From Betaproteobacteria bacterium (GTDB taxonomy: Bacteria; Pseudomonadota; Gammaproteobacteria; Burkholderiales; SG8-39): 8,456 nucleotides of DNA. The stretch's first letter is position 1. Each line of letters starts with the position of its first letter. The notes under the pieces were generated by a model. The model made no database searches and was not told the origin of the DNA. It saw only the letters and a program-made list of their open reading frames with translations. This document shows, piece by piece, positions 1 through 5,770 of the stretch. The stretch spans positions 1-8,456 of the forward strand of contig JAAOZY010000334.1 of the NCBI GenBank assembly GCA_012274205.1, given 5' to 3'. The position numbers and the translations under genes were made by a program.

Positions 1-478
1 CGCCGATCTTGAGCGGCTGCGGCGTCAGTGCGGCGAGTGTGCGATCGAAGTAGCCGCCGCCGTATCCGAGCCGGTAACCGCCCGGGTCGAAACCAATCGG
101 CGGGATCAGCAGCGCCTGCGGCGTGACAATGTCGGTGCCTACCGGCACCGGCAGGTCGAACACGCCTTTGCTCGTGCCCACGCCCGGCCACCATTCGCGG
201 AATTGCAGCGGTGCGCCCTTCTGGACCACTACCGGGAGTGCCGCCCTGGCGCCGCCCCCGCGCCAGCCGTGGATCGCAAAGCGCGGATCGAATTCGCCTT
301 TGAACGGCCAGTAGAATCCGACCACCGCCTGCTGCAGCAGCGGAAAACCCTCGAGCAGGGCCGCGGTGATCGCCTCGTTCCAGGCGCGGCGCTCCTGCGC
401 CGTCACCGATACGCGCCGCGACAGGATTTCGTCGCGCCGCGCCTTGCGCCATTGTTTGATGCCGTCAGGCATGGTCAT
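1..478 (-). CDS. ygfA: 5-formyltetrahydrofolate cyclo-ligase, 3' end outside window
   Basis: The enzyme (also called MTHF synthetase) uses ATP to convert 5-formyl-THF to 5,10-methenyl-THF in cytosolic one-carbon metabolism. The visible part is 159 residues, and the family usually has about 180-200, so only a short C-terminal piece is missing. The family signature LGYGGGYFDR lies near residues 141-150, just after the preceding PPIGFDPGGYR stretch. The basic N-terminus (KQWRKARRDEILSRR) matches the usual nucleotide/phosphate-binding start. Two in-frame ATGs compete, at 478 and 472; I chose 478 because it leaves 4 bases after the nnrS stop, but neither has a clear ribosome binding site, so translation is probably coupled to nnrS. 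In many proteobacteria this gene follows the 6S RNA gene. Here it follows nnrS directly, with no room for an RNA gene. The function is recognised by motif; a link to NO is not implied. Confidence 0.93.
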   Translation of the reverse strand, partial: MTMPDGIKQWRKARRDEILSRRVSVTAQERRAWNEAITAALLEGFPLLQQAVVGFYWPFKGEFDPRFAIHGWRGGGARAALPVVVQKGAPLQFREWWPGVGTSKGVFDLPVPVGTDIVTPQALLIPPIGFDPGGYRLGYGGGYFDRTLAALTPQPLKIG

Positions 479-482
479 CGGT

Positions 483-1721
483 TCAACCGGGCTTGCCGTC
501 GGTGCGCGGGCGCAGGTAAACCGGAACGTATTTCCACGCCCAGCCGGCGAACGCGGCAAGCCAGGCGAGGATTGCCGCAGTCACCAGCCAGGCGTAGGCC
601 TGCGGCCAGAGTTCGGATCCGAGGCGCAGCAGGGTTGCGGCCTGCAGCAGCCCGAACAAGTACCAGGTCGCGTCGTCGGCGCTCAGGCTGCTGCCGGAAT
701 GGCCGCGCGTGACGCGCGTTACCATGGCGAACATCACCGAAGCGGCGAAACCCATGGTCACCGCGTGCAGCGGCGCCAGTCCGAGGCCGCGAGCGCCAGT
801 CAGGGCCAGTGCTGCGTCCAGCGCGGACAGCGCAAACGCGATGCCGAGCCAGACAAAGCCCAGGTGCAGCATCGCGAGCAGGCGGATACGCAGGCTGTGC
901 AGCAGTCCCCAGCGCAGGCTGAGCCAGAGCAGGAACACGGCCGCCGGCGCATCGACGGCCCAGGTGTAGCGGCTCAGTCCTGCAATTTCAATGGCGCCAT
1001 GGCCTACGCAAGCGGCGAGAAAGCACCACAGCACCCAGAACGGACGCCAGGCGGCGATGGAAGGCAGCACCGCGGCGGTAAAAAAAGGCAGCATGCGGTG
1101 TACCACGGTCAGGAATACCGGAAGGGCGAACCACCACAGTCCGGCGACGATCACCCAGGAAAACCAGCGCTGATCGCCGCTGAAGCACAGCAGCGCATAG
1201 CATGCCAGACCGGCGACGCCTGGCAGCATGAATGTCAGGACCAGTTTGGCGTGCCTGCGGTCGGGCGCCGTGCTTTGGCGGACCAGCCGCGCGAAAATCT
1301 GCAGGTAGCGCGCCCAGCACGCAAGCAAGAGCAGCGCTGCGGCGCCCGACGCAGGCATGGAAACGATGGACAGCACGATAATCGAAGCGCCGCCGGCGAA
1401 CGCGAGCAGCGCGGCAGGCAATAGCTCTGACGCGCTCGGGCCTTTCACGCCGAGCCAGGACGGACCGGCGGTGAACAGGAAGCCGAACATGTACATCGGG
1501 ATGAAGGTGTAAAGCATCGCCGCCGCGTGCACCAGAGTTGGCGCAAGCGCCGCCGGCAGGGCTGTCCCGAACAGCCGCAGCACCAGAACCACGCCCCACC
1601 AGGTCGAGGCGAGCAGCAACAGCAGCGAGGCGAGGAAGAAAAACAGCCGGTGCGGCGCGGCCCTGATCCAGACCAGGCCGGGTGCCGCCGGCGCCGGCAT
1701 TGCGTTGGCTTCAGTCGACAT
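483..1721 (-). CDS. nnrS: NnrS family membrane protein (NO resistance)
   Basis: This is a 412-residue polytopic inner-membrane protein with about twelve hydrophobic segments. NnrS proteins are heme- and copper-containing and are associated with resistance to nitrosative stress; the exact reaction is not settled. Visible family signatures are His65 followed by MLYTFIPMYMFGFLFTAGP (about 69-87), HRMLPFF (208-214), a His at 286 in a membrane segment, and HAVTMGF followed by TRVTRGHSG (319-343). The conserved histidines are plausible metal or heme ligands. The ATG at 1721 lies inside the end of the SirB2-family gene: the two frames overlap by 11 bases (1711-1721), a sign of translational coupling. 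The cyclo-ligase gene starts 4 bases after the nnrS stop. Length and motifs are complete, with no sign of damage. The identification is firm; the biochemical role is inferred from the family. Confidence 0.95.
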   Translation of the reverse strand: MSTEANAMPAPAAPGLVWIRAAPHRLFFFLASLLLLLASTWWGVVLVLRLFGTALPAALAPTLVHAAAMLYTFIPMYMFGFLFTAGPSWLGVKGPSASELLPAALLAFAGGASIIVLSIVSMPASGAAALLLLACWARYLQIFARLVRQSTAPDRRHAKLVLTFMLPGVAGLACYALLCFSGDQRWFSWVIVAGLWWFALPVFLTVVHRMLPFFTAAVLPSIAAWRPFWVLWCFLAACVGHGAIEIAGLSRYTWAVDAPAAVFLLWLSLRWGLLHSLRIRLLAMLHLGFVWLGIAFALSALDAALALTGARGLGLAPLHAVTMGFAASVMFAMVTRVTRGHSGSSLSADDATWYLFGLLQAATLLRLGSELWPQAYAWLVTAAILAWLAAFAGWAWKYVPVYLRPRTDGKPG

Positions 1722-2100
1722 AAGGCAGCACCGATTTCGTCATTGCCACGGCCACGATATAGGCGAATACCAGCAGCGCGCTCCAAAACGCCGCGATGCG
1801 AACGGCGCGCGTGCGTCCGCGGCGCAGCGCAATCGTGCCAAGAACAATATAAGCAATGAGTCCGAGGACCTTGGCCGTCAGCCATGGGTCCACCAGGGGG
1901 TATTGGCCGATCAGCAGGGCCAGCGCGATTGCGCTCGCAAGCAGCACGGTATCCAGCAGGTGCGGCGCTATGCGCACCCAGCGTCGCGCGAGCATGGCGG
2001 AAGCGCGCATCATCCATGCGCCGCGCAGCACGAAGCCCGCGCCCGAGAGCGCAACGCAGCTTAGGTGCAGGTACTTGAGCAGAATGTAGGTTTCGGGCAA
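1711..2100 (-). CDS. SirB2-family small membrane protein
   Basis: A 129-residue protein with four hydrophobic segments, resembling the SirB2 family: YILLKYLHLSC at the N-terminus, then GFVLRGAWMM, then APHLLDTVLLASAIALAL, DPWLTAKVLGLIAYI and an ALRRGRTRAVR loop before the last membrane helix. The family's biochemical role is unknown. I start it at TTG 2100, because the family pattern begins there and the length fits. The only in-frame ATG nearby, at 2181, lies inside the AT-rich promoter/operator island and would add 27 residues unlike the family. A longer open frame runs to 2418 but crosses the divergent control region. The ribosome binding site before TTG is weak (GAAAG about 11 bases upstream). 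It is probably the first gene of the operon with nnrS, which it overlaps by 11 bases, so a membrane role beside NnrS is a fair inference. Confidence 0.82.
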   Translation of the reverse strand: MPETYILLKYLHLSCVALSGAGFVLRGAWMMRASAMLARRWVRIAPHLLDTVLLASAIALALLIGQYPLVDPWLTAKVLGLIAYIVLGTIALRRGRTRAVRIAAFWSALLVFAYIVAVAMTKSVLPYVD

Positions 2101-2171
2101 GCGGATACACTTTCGGATGTCGCCGGAATTGCCAGCGTGGAAATTTTCGCGTGGCCTTCTGGAATGCTGCT

Positions 2172-2203
2172 GATATATCATAAGATGATATACATTTGCA
2201 AAT
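2172..2203. promoter_or_regulatory. Divergent AT-rich promoter/operator island with inverted repeat
   Basis: Within GC-rich DNA this 32-bp stretch is strongly AT-rich. It holds a perfect inverted repeat, TATATCAT (2174-2181), AAG spacer, ATGATATA (2185-2192), and next to it a perfect palindrome ATTTGCAAAT (2194-2203). On the minus strand TTGCAA (2201-2196) followed after 16 bases by GATATA (2179-2174) could be a sigma-70-type -35/-10 pair, giving the SirB2-nnrS operon a leader of roughly 65 bases. On the plus strand extended -10-like words TGATATATC (2171) and TGATATACA (2186) are present but lack a convincing -35. The repeat overlaps the presumed -10 elements, so a bound repressor would block transcription. 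An NsrR-type NO-sensing repressor is one candidate by context; the match to known NsrR sites is only loose. Confidence 0.55.
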
Positions 2204-2226
2204 TCGAGATGGTGAATCGGGCGGCG

Positions 2227-2257
2227 GTGCCTGTCGGCAGCAGCGCTGCGGAGGCAC
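2227..2257 (+). other. Possible leader hairpin before the cysteine protein gene
   Basis: Plus-strand RNA could fold as GTGCCT (2227-2232) paired with AGGCAC (2252-2257), an internal loop, then GCAGC (2237-2241) paired with GCTGC (2245-2249) around a three-base loop. It lies about 70 bases before the start codon and has no following T-run, so it is not a terminator. In DNA this GC-rich, chance pairing is common, and no function is claimed. Confidence 0.25.
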
Positions 2258-2329
2258 AAGAACAACTGCGCCGCGGAGCGGGGTTGGTTCGGCCCGACCG
2301 CGCCGTGTCCTGAACTAGGAGGGGTGAAA

Positions 2330-2632
2330 ATGACCGAGCGCGTGACTGCCTGGCAGTGCATCGGCTGCGGCCGCATCGAAGGCGCACAGCCTTGCGTCGG
2401 CATCTGCCAGGATCGCAAGACGGAATTCGTCTACGCCGCCGACCACGACGAGACGCTGCGGCAACTCGCGCATGCGCGGCAGGCAACCGCTTCCTTGTCC
2501 GCGCTCGCGCGGCAGCTTGCGCACGCTACGCCGCGCAAGGACGAATGGGAGCGCAGCTATCGCGCCCTGCAGGCGCGCGCGCGGGTGGCCCTGGAAGCCC
2601 TCGCCGAATTGGAACAGTCCGGCTCAGTCTGA
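2330..2632 (+). CDS. Small protein with four clustered cysteines, function unknown
   Basis: A 100-residue soluble protein that I cannot assign a function. The N-terminal third reads TAWQCIGCGRIE, then PCVGICQDRK, giving Cys10-x2-Cys13-x8-Cys22-x3-Cys26, an arrangement that could hold zinc or an iron-sulfur cluster. The motif is followed by TEFVYAADHDETL and a long charged/alanine-rich helical region (about 42-98) that may form a coiled coil. There is no signal peptide or membrane segment. The start is ATG 2330, because AGGAGG at 2317-2322 sits 7 bases upstream; the GTG at 2324 is too close to it. Codon use and GC match the neighbours. It is divergent from the SirB2-nnrS operon and 389 bp before the NO reductase gene. 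I recall similar short proteins beside NO-metabolism genes in Betaproteobacteria but could not check this. A role in NO or metal handling is inferred from context only. Confidence 0.85.
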   Translation: MTERVTAWQCIGCGRIEGAQPCVGICQDRKTEFVYAADHDETLRQLAHARQATASLSALARQLAHATPRKDEWERSYRALQARARVALEALAELEQSGSV

Positions 2633-2662
2633 CGCCCGCCGCGGCGCGCCTGTGCCGGCACT

Positions 2663-2693
2663 CTATAAGACATACCGGGAATACCGTTATATT
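2663..2693. promoter_or_regulatory. AT-rich element, inverted copy of the one at the NO reductase promoter
   Basis: Two copies of ATACCG (2672-2677 and 2681-2686) repeat with a 9-bp period, flanked by TATAAG and TTATATT. Read on the minus strand, CGGTATGTCTTATAG (2677-2663) matches CGGTATGTAATATAC (2940-2954, plus strand) at 12 of 15 positions. The minus-strand AATATAACGGTAT (2693-2681) also resembles AATATAGAAACGGTAT at 2930-2945, apart from a 3-base gap. On the plus strand AAGACA (2667-2672) and TATATT (2688-2693) form a poor promoter with a 15-base spacer. It is probably a regulator binding site; the element could instead be one end of a small degenerate inverted-repeat sequence. Confidence 0.4.
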
Positions 2694-2847
2694 GGAGCCG
2701 CCACCAGTGCTACGCGGCGGCCGCAGCCGTAGCGCTGCCACGGCGCGCGCGGCAGCTGCGGAAGCCAGCGCCGGGTCTGTCCGGGCCCACGCGCAGATCA
2801 TTGGAAACCAAGCAGGGCAGCCATTGGACGCGATGTAAGGCGCGGTA

Positions 2848-2883
2848 GCGCTGTTCGCCGCGCGGGAAGTCAGCGAACGGTGC
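2848..2883 (+). other. Long possible hairpin upstream of the NO reductase promoter
   Basis: GCGCTGTTCGC (2848-2858) can pair along its whole length with GCGAACGGTGC (2873-2883), two of the eleven pairs being G-U, around a 14-base loop. A competing stem GCGCGG (2840-2845) with CCGCGC (2858-2863) overlaps it, so two exclusive folds are possible. There is no downstream T-run. It would be transcribed only if transcription starts upstream, for example by read-through from the cysteine protein gene. Confidence 0.3.
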
Positions 2884-2923
2884 GGAGCGCGGCGGCAGTC
2901 CGGCCGCAGATTCAAAAAAGAAC

Positions 2924-2958
2924 TTGAAAAATATAGAAACGGTATGTAATATACTGCT
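2924..2958 (+). promoter_or_regulatory. Likely sigma-70 promoter and regulator site for the NO reductase operon
   Basis: TTGAAA (2924-2929) and TAATAT (2947-2952) are separated by exactly 17 bases, predicting a start near 2959 and a leader of about 60 bases. The -10 overlaps the element CGGTATGTAATATAC (2940-2954) and is followed at once by TACTGCT (2952-2958), which fits the NarL heptamer consensus TACYNMT. AACGGTA (2938-2944) is a one-mismatch heptamer in the opposite orientation. Sites placed over a -10 would suit repression, or response to release of a repressor. The promoter is fairly convincing; the identity of the regulator is not shown. Confidence 0.6.
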
Positions 2959-2993
2959 TATATGCGCAAGACAGCGCCCCGGTTTTCACTCAC

Positions 2994-3005
2994 TTTGTCG
3001 ACAAA
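2994..3005. promoter_or_regulatory. Perfect 12-bp palindrome just before the ribosome binding site
   Basis: TTTGTCGACAAA is a perfect dyad in the presumed 5' leader, ending two bases before AGGAGA (3007-3012), which lies 9 bases before the chosen ATG. It could be a downstream operator. With no loop bases it would form little structure in RNA. It may be chance. Confidence 0.3.
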
Positions 3006-3021
3006 CAGGAGAATATCCGCC

Positions 3022-5301
3022 ATGCATGCCTCACGCAAACTCTGGACTTGGCTGGCGCTCATCTGCGCGCTGTCTTTCGCGGTGCTGGGCTGGGTCGGGA
3101 CGGAAATCTACGTCGCCGCGCCGCCGATTCCGAACAAAGTCGTCGACATTCGCGGCGACACGCTGTTTACCGCCGCGCAGGTTCAGCGCGGGCAGCAGGC
3201 CTGGCTCGCCGCGGGCGGCCAGCAACTGGGATCGGTGTGGGGCCACGGCAGCTATGTCGCGCCGGACTGGTCGGCCGACTGGCTCCACCGCGAGGCCCTG
3301 GCGCTGCGCGAACTTTGGGCGCAGAAGGGCTACGGCCTGGCGTTCGAGCGCCTCGGCGCCGGTGCACAGGCTGATCTGAGCGCACGGCTGCAGGCGGAAA
3401 TGCGGCAAAACACCTACGACCCGCAGTCCGGCACTATCACGCTTTCGAACGAGCGCGCGCAGGCGGTCGAGGCGGTGGCAGCGCACTACGCCGGCCTGTT
3501 CGGCGACGAGCAGCAGCTGGACAAGCTGCGCGAACAGTACGCGATGAATTCCGGCTCGCTGCCGGATCCGGCTGACCGGCAGGCGCTGACGGCGTTCTTT
3601 TTCTGGGCTGCCTGGTCTGCGGCGACGGACCGGCCGGGCGAAACCGGCTTGAGCTACACCAGCAACTGGCCGCACGATGAGCTCGTCGGCAATACGCCGA
3701 CCGCGGGCGCCGGGATCTGGTCGATCGCGAGCGTGATCCTGATGATCGCGGCGATCGCGGCGATGATTTTCTTTCACGCGGCGAGCAAGGAGGCCGGCGA
3801 TCCGGTGCCGCCCCAGGCCGATCCGCTGTTCGACCTGAAGCCGACGCCGTCGATGCGCGCAACCAAGAAGTACTTCTATGTCGTGATCGGCCTGATCCTG
3901 GCGCAGATCGGCATGGGCGTGATCACGGCGCACTATGCGGTGGAAGGCAGCAGCTTTTTTGGCCTGCCGCTGGCGCAGATCCTGCCGTTCAGCGTAAGCC
4001 GCACCATCCATACCCAGTTCGCCGTCTTGTGGATTGCCACCGCCTGGCTTGCAACCGGCCTGTACATCGCTCCTGCGATCTCGGGATACGAGCCCAGGTT
4101 GCAGAAGCTGGGCGTCGACGTGTTGTTTTATGCGCTGCTGTTCATCGTCGTCGGCTCCACCGCATTTGGCTGGCTCGGGACGCTGCAGCACGAGGGCAGC
4201 GCCTTCAGCTTCTGGATCGGCAACCAGGGGCTGGAATTCACCAGCATGGGCCGTGTCTGGCAGATCCTGCTGTTCGTCGGCCTGCTGTTCTGGGTGACGC
4301 TGCTCGGGCGCGCGCTGATGCCGGCGCTGAAGCGCCCGTCGGAGAGCCGCGGGTTGATCGCGATGGTATTCCTCTCGGCCCTGTGCATCGGCGGCTTCTA
4401 CGCAAGTTCGCTGGCCTGGGGGCAGCACACGCACTACTCGATGATCGAATACTGGCGCTGGTGGCTGGTGCACCTGTGGGTCGAGGGCTTCTTCGAGGTG
4501 TTCGCCACCGCCGTGATCGCATTGCTGTTCACGCGGCTGGGTTTGTTGCGCGCAAGCACCGCCAACAGCGCGATCGTGATGGAAACCATCGTGTTCCTGT
4601 TCGGCGGCATCCTCGGCACGCTGCATCACCTGTATTTCACCGGCACGCCGACCTTCGTGATTGCGATCGGCGCGATGTTCTCGGCGCTCGAAGTCGTGCC
4701 GCTGGCGATGATCGGCGTCGAGGCCTACCACAATTACCGCCGCTCCAAGGCGGCGCCCTGGGTGCAGACCTACAAGTGGGCGATCATGTGCTTCATCGCC
4801 GTCGGCTTCTGGAACGTGGTCGGCGCCGGGCTGCTCGGCTTCTCCATCAATACGCCGATCGCGCTGTATTACATGCAGGGACTCAACATGACCGCCGCCC
4901 ACGGCCATGCCGCGCTGTTCGGCGTCTACGGCATGCTCGGCATCGGCCTGATGCTGTTCTGCCTGCGCGGGCTGAGCGAACGCGCCGCTTGGGCCGACAA
5001 TCTGCTGCGGCCGATGTTCTGGTGCCTCAACATCGGCCTGGCGATGATGGTGTTCATGTCGTTGGTGCCCTCGGGCATCTACCAGGCCTGGGCCAGCGTC
5101 AGCAAAGGAATGTGGTTCGCGCGTTCGCCCGAGGTGATCCATTCGCAGTTCATCGAAACCCTGGTATGGATGCGGGTGCCGGGCGATCTGGTGTTCGCGC
5201 TGGGCGCGCTGCTGCTGGCGCTGTTCGCGCTGCGGCTGTGGGCCGGCGGCAGGCGCCTGCGTGCGCAAGCCGCACCTGACGCATTGCCGGCCGAGGCCTG
5301 A
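3022..5301 (+). CDS. norZ: Quinol-dependent nitric oxide reductase, single-subunit (qNOR)
   Basis: This 759-residue membrane enzyme reduces two NO to N2O with electrons from quinol; qNORs are often named NorB or NorZ. The protein has one N-terminal membrane segment (about 8-30), a soluble domain (about 31-220) that replaces the NorC subunit but lacks a CxxCH heme c motif, as expected for the quinol type, and about a dozen further membrane helices. Predicted ligands, matched by spacing to cytochrome-type NorB, are His330 (low-spin heme b), His484, His535 and His536 (FeB), Glu488 (FeB site), Glu557, His627 (heme b3) and His629 (heme b). All are present. The frame is open back to an ATG at 2962, but ATG 3022 has AGGAGA 9 bases upstream, and 2962 sits near the predicted transcription start. 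The length fits the family. Hemerythrin and DUF2249 genes follow closely. Confidence 0.96.
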   Translation: MHASRKLWTWLALICALSFAVLGWVGTEIYVAAPPIPNKVVDIRGDTLFTAAQVQRGQQAWLAAGGQQLGSVWGHGSYVAPDWSADWLHREALALRELWAQKGYGLAFERLGAGAQADLSARLQAEMRQNTYDPQSGTITLSNERAQAVEAVAAHYAGLFGDEQQLDKLREQYAMNSGSLPDPADRQALTAFFFWAAWSAATDRPGETGLSYTSNWPHDELVGNTPTAGAGIWSIASVILMIAAIAAMIFFHAASKEAGDPVPPQADPLFDLKPTPSMRATKKYFYVVIGLILAQIGMGVITAHYAVEGSSFFGLPLAQILPFSVSRTIHTQFAVLWIATAWLATGLYIAPAISGYEPRLQKLGVDVLFYALLFIVVGSTAFGWLGTLQHEGSAFSFWIGNQGLEFTSMGRVWQILLFVGLLFWVTLLGRALMPALKRPSESRGLIAMVFLSALCIGGFYASSLAWGQHTHYSMIEYWRWWLVHLWVEGFFEVFATAVIALLFTRLGLLRASTANSAIVMETIVFLFGGILGTLHHLYFTGTPTFVIAIGAMFSALEVVPLAMIGVEAYHNYRRSKAAPWVQTYKWAIMCFIAVGFWNVVGAGLLGFSINTPIALYYMQGLNMTAAHGHAALFGVYGMLGIGLMLFCLRGLSERAAWADNLLRPMFWCLNIGLAMMVFMSLVPSGIYQAWASVSKGMWFARSPEVIHSQFIETLVWMRVPGDLVFALGALLLALFALRLWAGGRRLRAQAAPDALPAEA

Positions 5302-5314
5302 GCCGGCGCCGCCG

Positions 5315-5767
5315 ATGAAGCGCAGCCAGGAATTGATCGAGCTGACGCGCGAGCATCACCATGCGCTGGTGCTCGCTCGCCGCGCCATCGTGGCCGCGCG
5401 CGAGGCGTCGGCGGCGCGCGCGCTTGCCGCGGAATTGACAGAAATATTTTCGCGCGAACTGGAGCCGCATTTTCTCGTCGAAGAAGAAAAGCTGCTGCCG
5501 GCGCTGCGCGACGCCGGACAATATGCGAGCGCCGCACGAACCCTCGACGAGCACCGGCAACTGCGCGCGCTGGCGCAGGCCGGCGCCGCCGGCGAAATGG
5601 CAAGCCTTTTGTCTTTCGGCCTGCTGCTCGAAGCGCACGTGCGCTTCGAGGAGCGCGAGCTGTTTCCGCTTGCCGAAACCATTTTACCGGCGCATGTGTT
5701 GGCCGCCGTCGCGGCCGGCACCGTCGCCAAACCGAGGCCGCACCCTTCAACCACCACAGGAGTTTGA
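5315..5767 (+). CDS. Hemerythrin-like HHE domain protein
   Basis: A 150-residue cytosolic four-helix protein of the HHE cation-binding type. Likely di-iron ligands are His15 (in REHHHAL), His52 and Glu56 (in EPHFLVEEEKLLP), His80 (in DEHRQL), and His108 with Glu112 or Glu113 (in EAHVRFEERELFP). Proteins of this type bind O2 or NO, or help repair iron centres damaged by NO; which applies here cannot be told from sequence. The start is ATG 5315, 13 bases after the norZ stop, with only a weak ribosome binding site, so translational coupling is likely. An upstream in-frame GTG at 5261 lies inside norZ and is less likely. The last 20 residues are a proline/threonine-rich tail. Its place between norZ and the DUF2249 gene strongly suggests a role in NO handling. 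Confidence 0.9.
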   Translation: MKRSQELIELTREHHHALVLARRAIVAAREASAARALAAELTEIFSRELEPHFLVEEEKLLPALRDAGQYASAARTLDEHRQLRALAQAGAAGEMASLLSFGLLLEAHVRFEERELFPLAETILPAHVLAAVAAGTVAKPRPHPSTTTGV

Positions 5768-5770
5768 ACC

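Larger units (their letters stand above)
2633..3021. other. 389-bp non-coding region before the NO reductase gene
   Basis: No convincing gene lies here; open frames on either strand lack a family pattern and a ribosome binding site. The stretch holds, in order: an AT-rich element (2663-2693) in otherwise GC-rich DNA, a GC-rich middle with several possible hairpins (a short TTGG-AAA-CCAA at 2801-2811 and a long one at 2848-2883), an A-rich run from 2914, the likely promoter (2924-2952), a perfect 12-bp palindrome (2994-3005) and the ribosome binding site AGGAGA (3007-3012). The middle 200 bases have no assigned role. Confidence 0.7.

Noticed and set aside
366..1424. Plus-strand open frame of 352 residues opposite nnrS
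   Set aside because: Low-complexity Gln/Arg/Gly-rich translation typical of the reverse of a membrane-protein gene; nnrS is clear on the other strand.
2171..2181. FNR/DNR-type box at TGATATATCA
   Set aside because: The half-sites are separated by two bases rather than the four needed for TTGAT-N4-ATCAA, and the outer bases do not match.
2811..2885. Faint resemblance to the 3' half of a cobalamin riboswitch (GCCATTGG, AAGGCGCGG, GAAGTCAG)
   Set aside because: The diagnostic B12-box core and the upstream GGTGC-type elements are missing, the downstream enzyme does not use cobalamin, and the words are short.
2526..2915. Minus-strand open frame in the norZ upstream region
   Set aside because: It overlaps the end of the cysteine protein gene, lacks a ribosome binding site and a family pattern, and has Ala/Arg-rich composition expected by chance at this GC content.
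2663..2958. NorR/sigma-54 control of norZ
   Set aside because: I found no GT-N7-AC NorR cores in the elements and no -24/-12 GG-N10-GC promoter; a sigma-70-type pair fits better.
3031..5268. Very long minus-strand open frame (745 residues) opposite the NO reductase gene
   Set aside because: It is the antisense mirror of norZ in GC-rich DNA, rich in His, Arg, Gln and Asp, with no family pattern; norZ has all catalytic residues.
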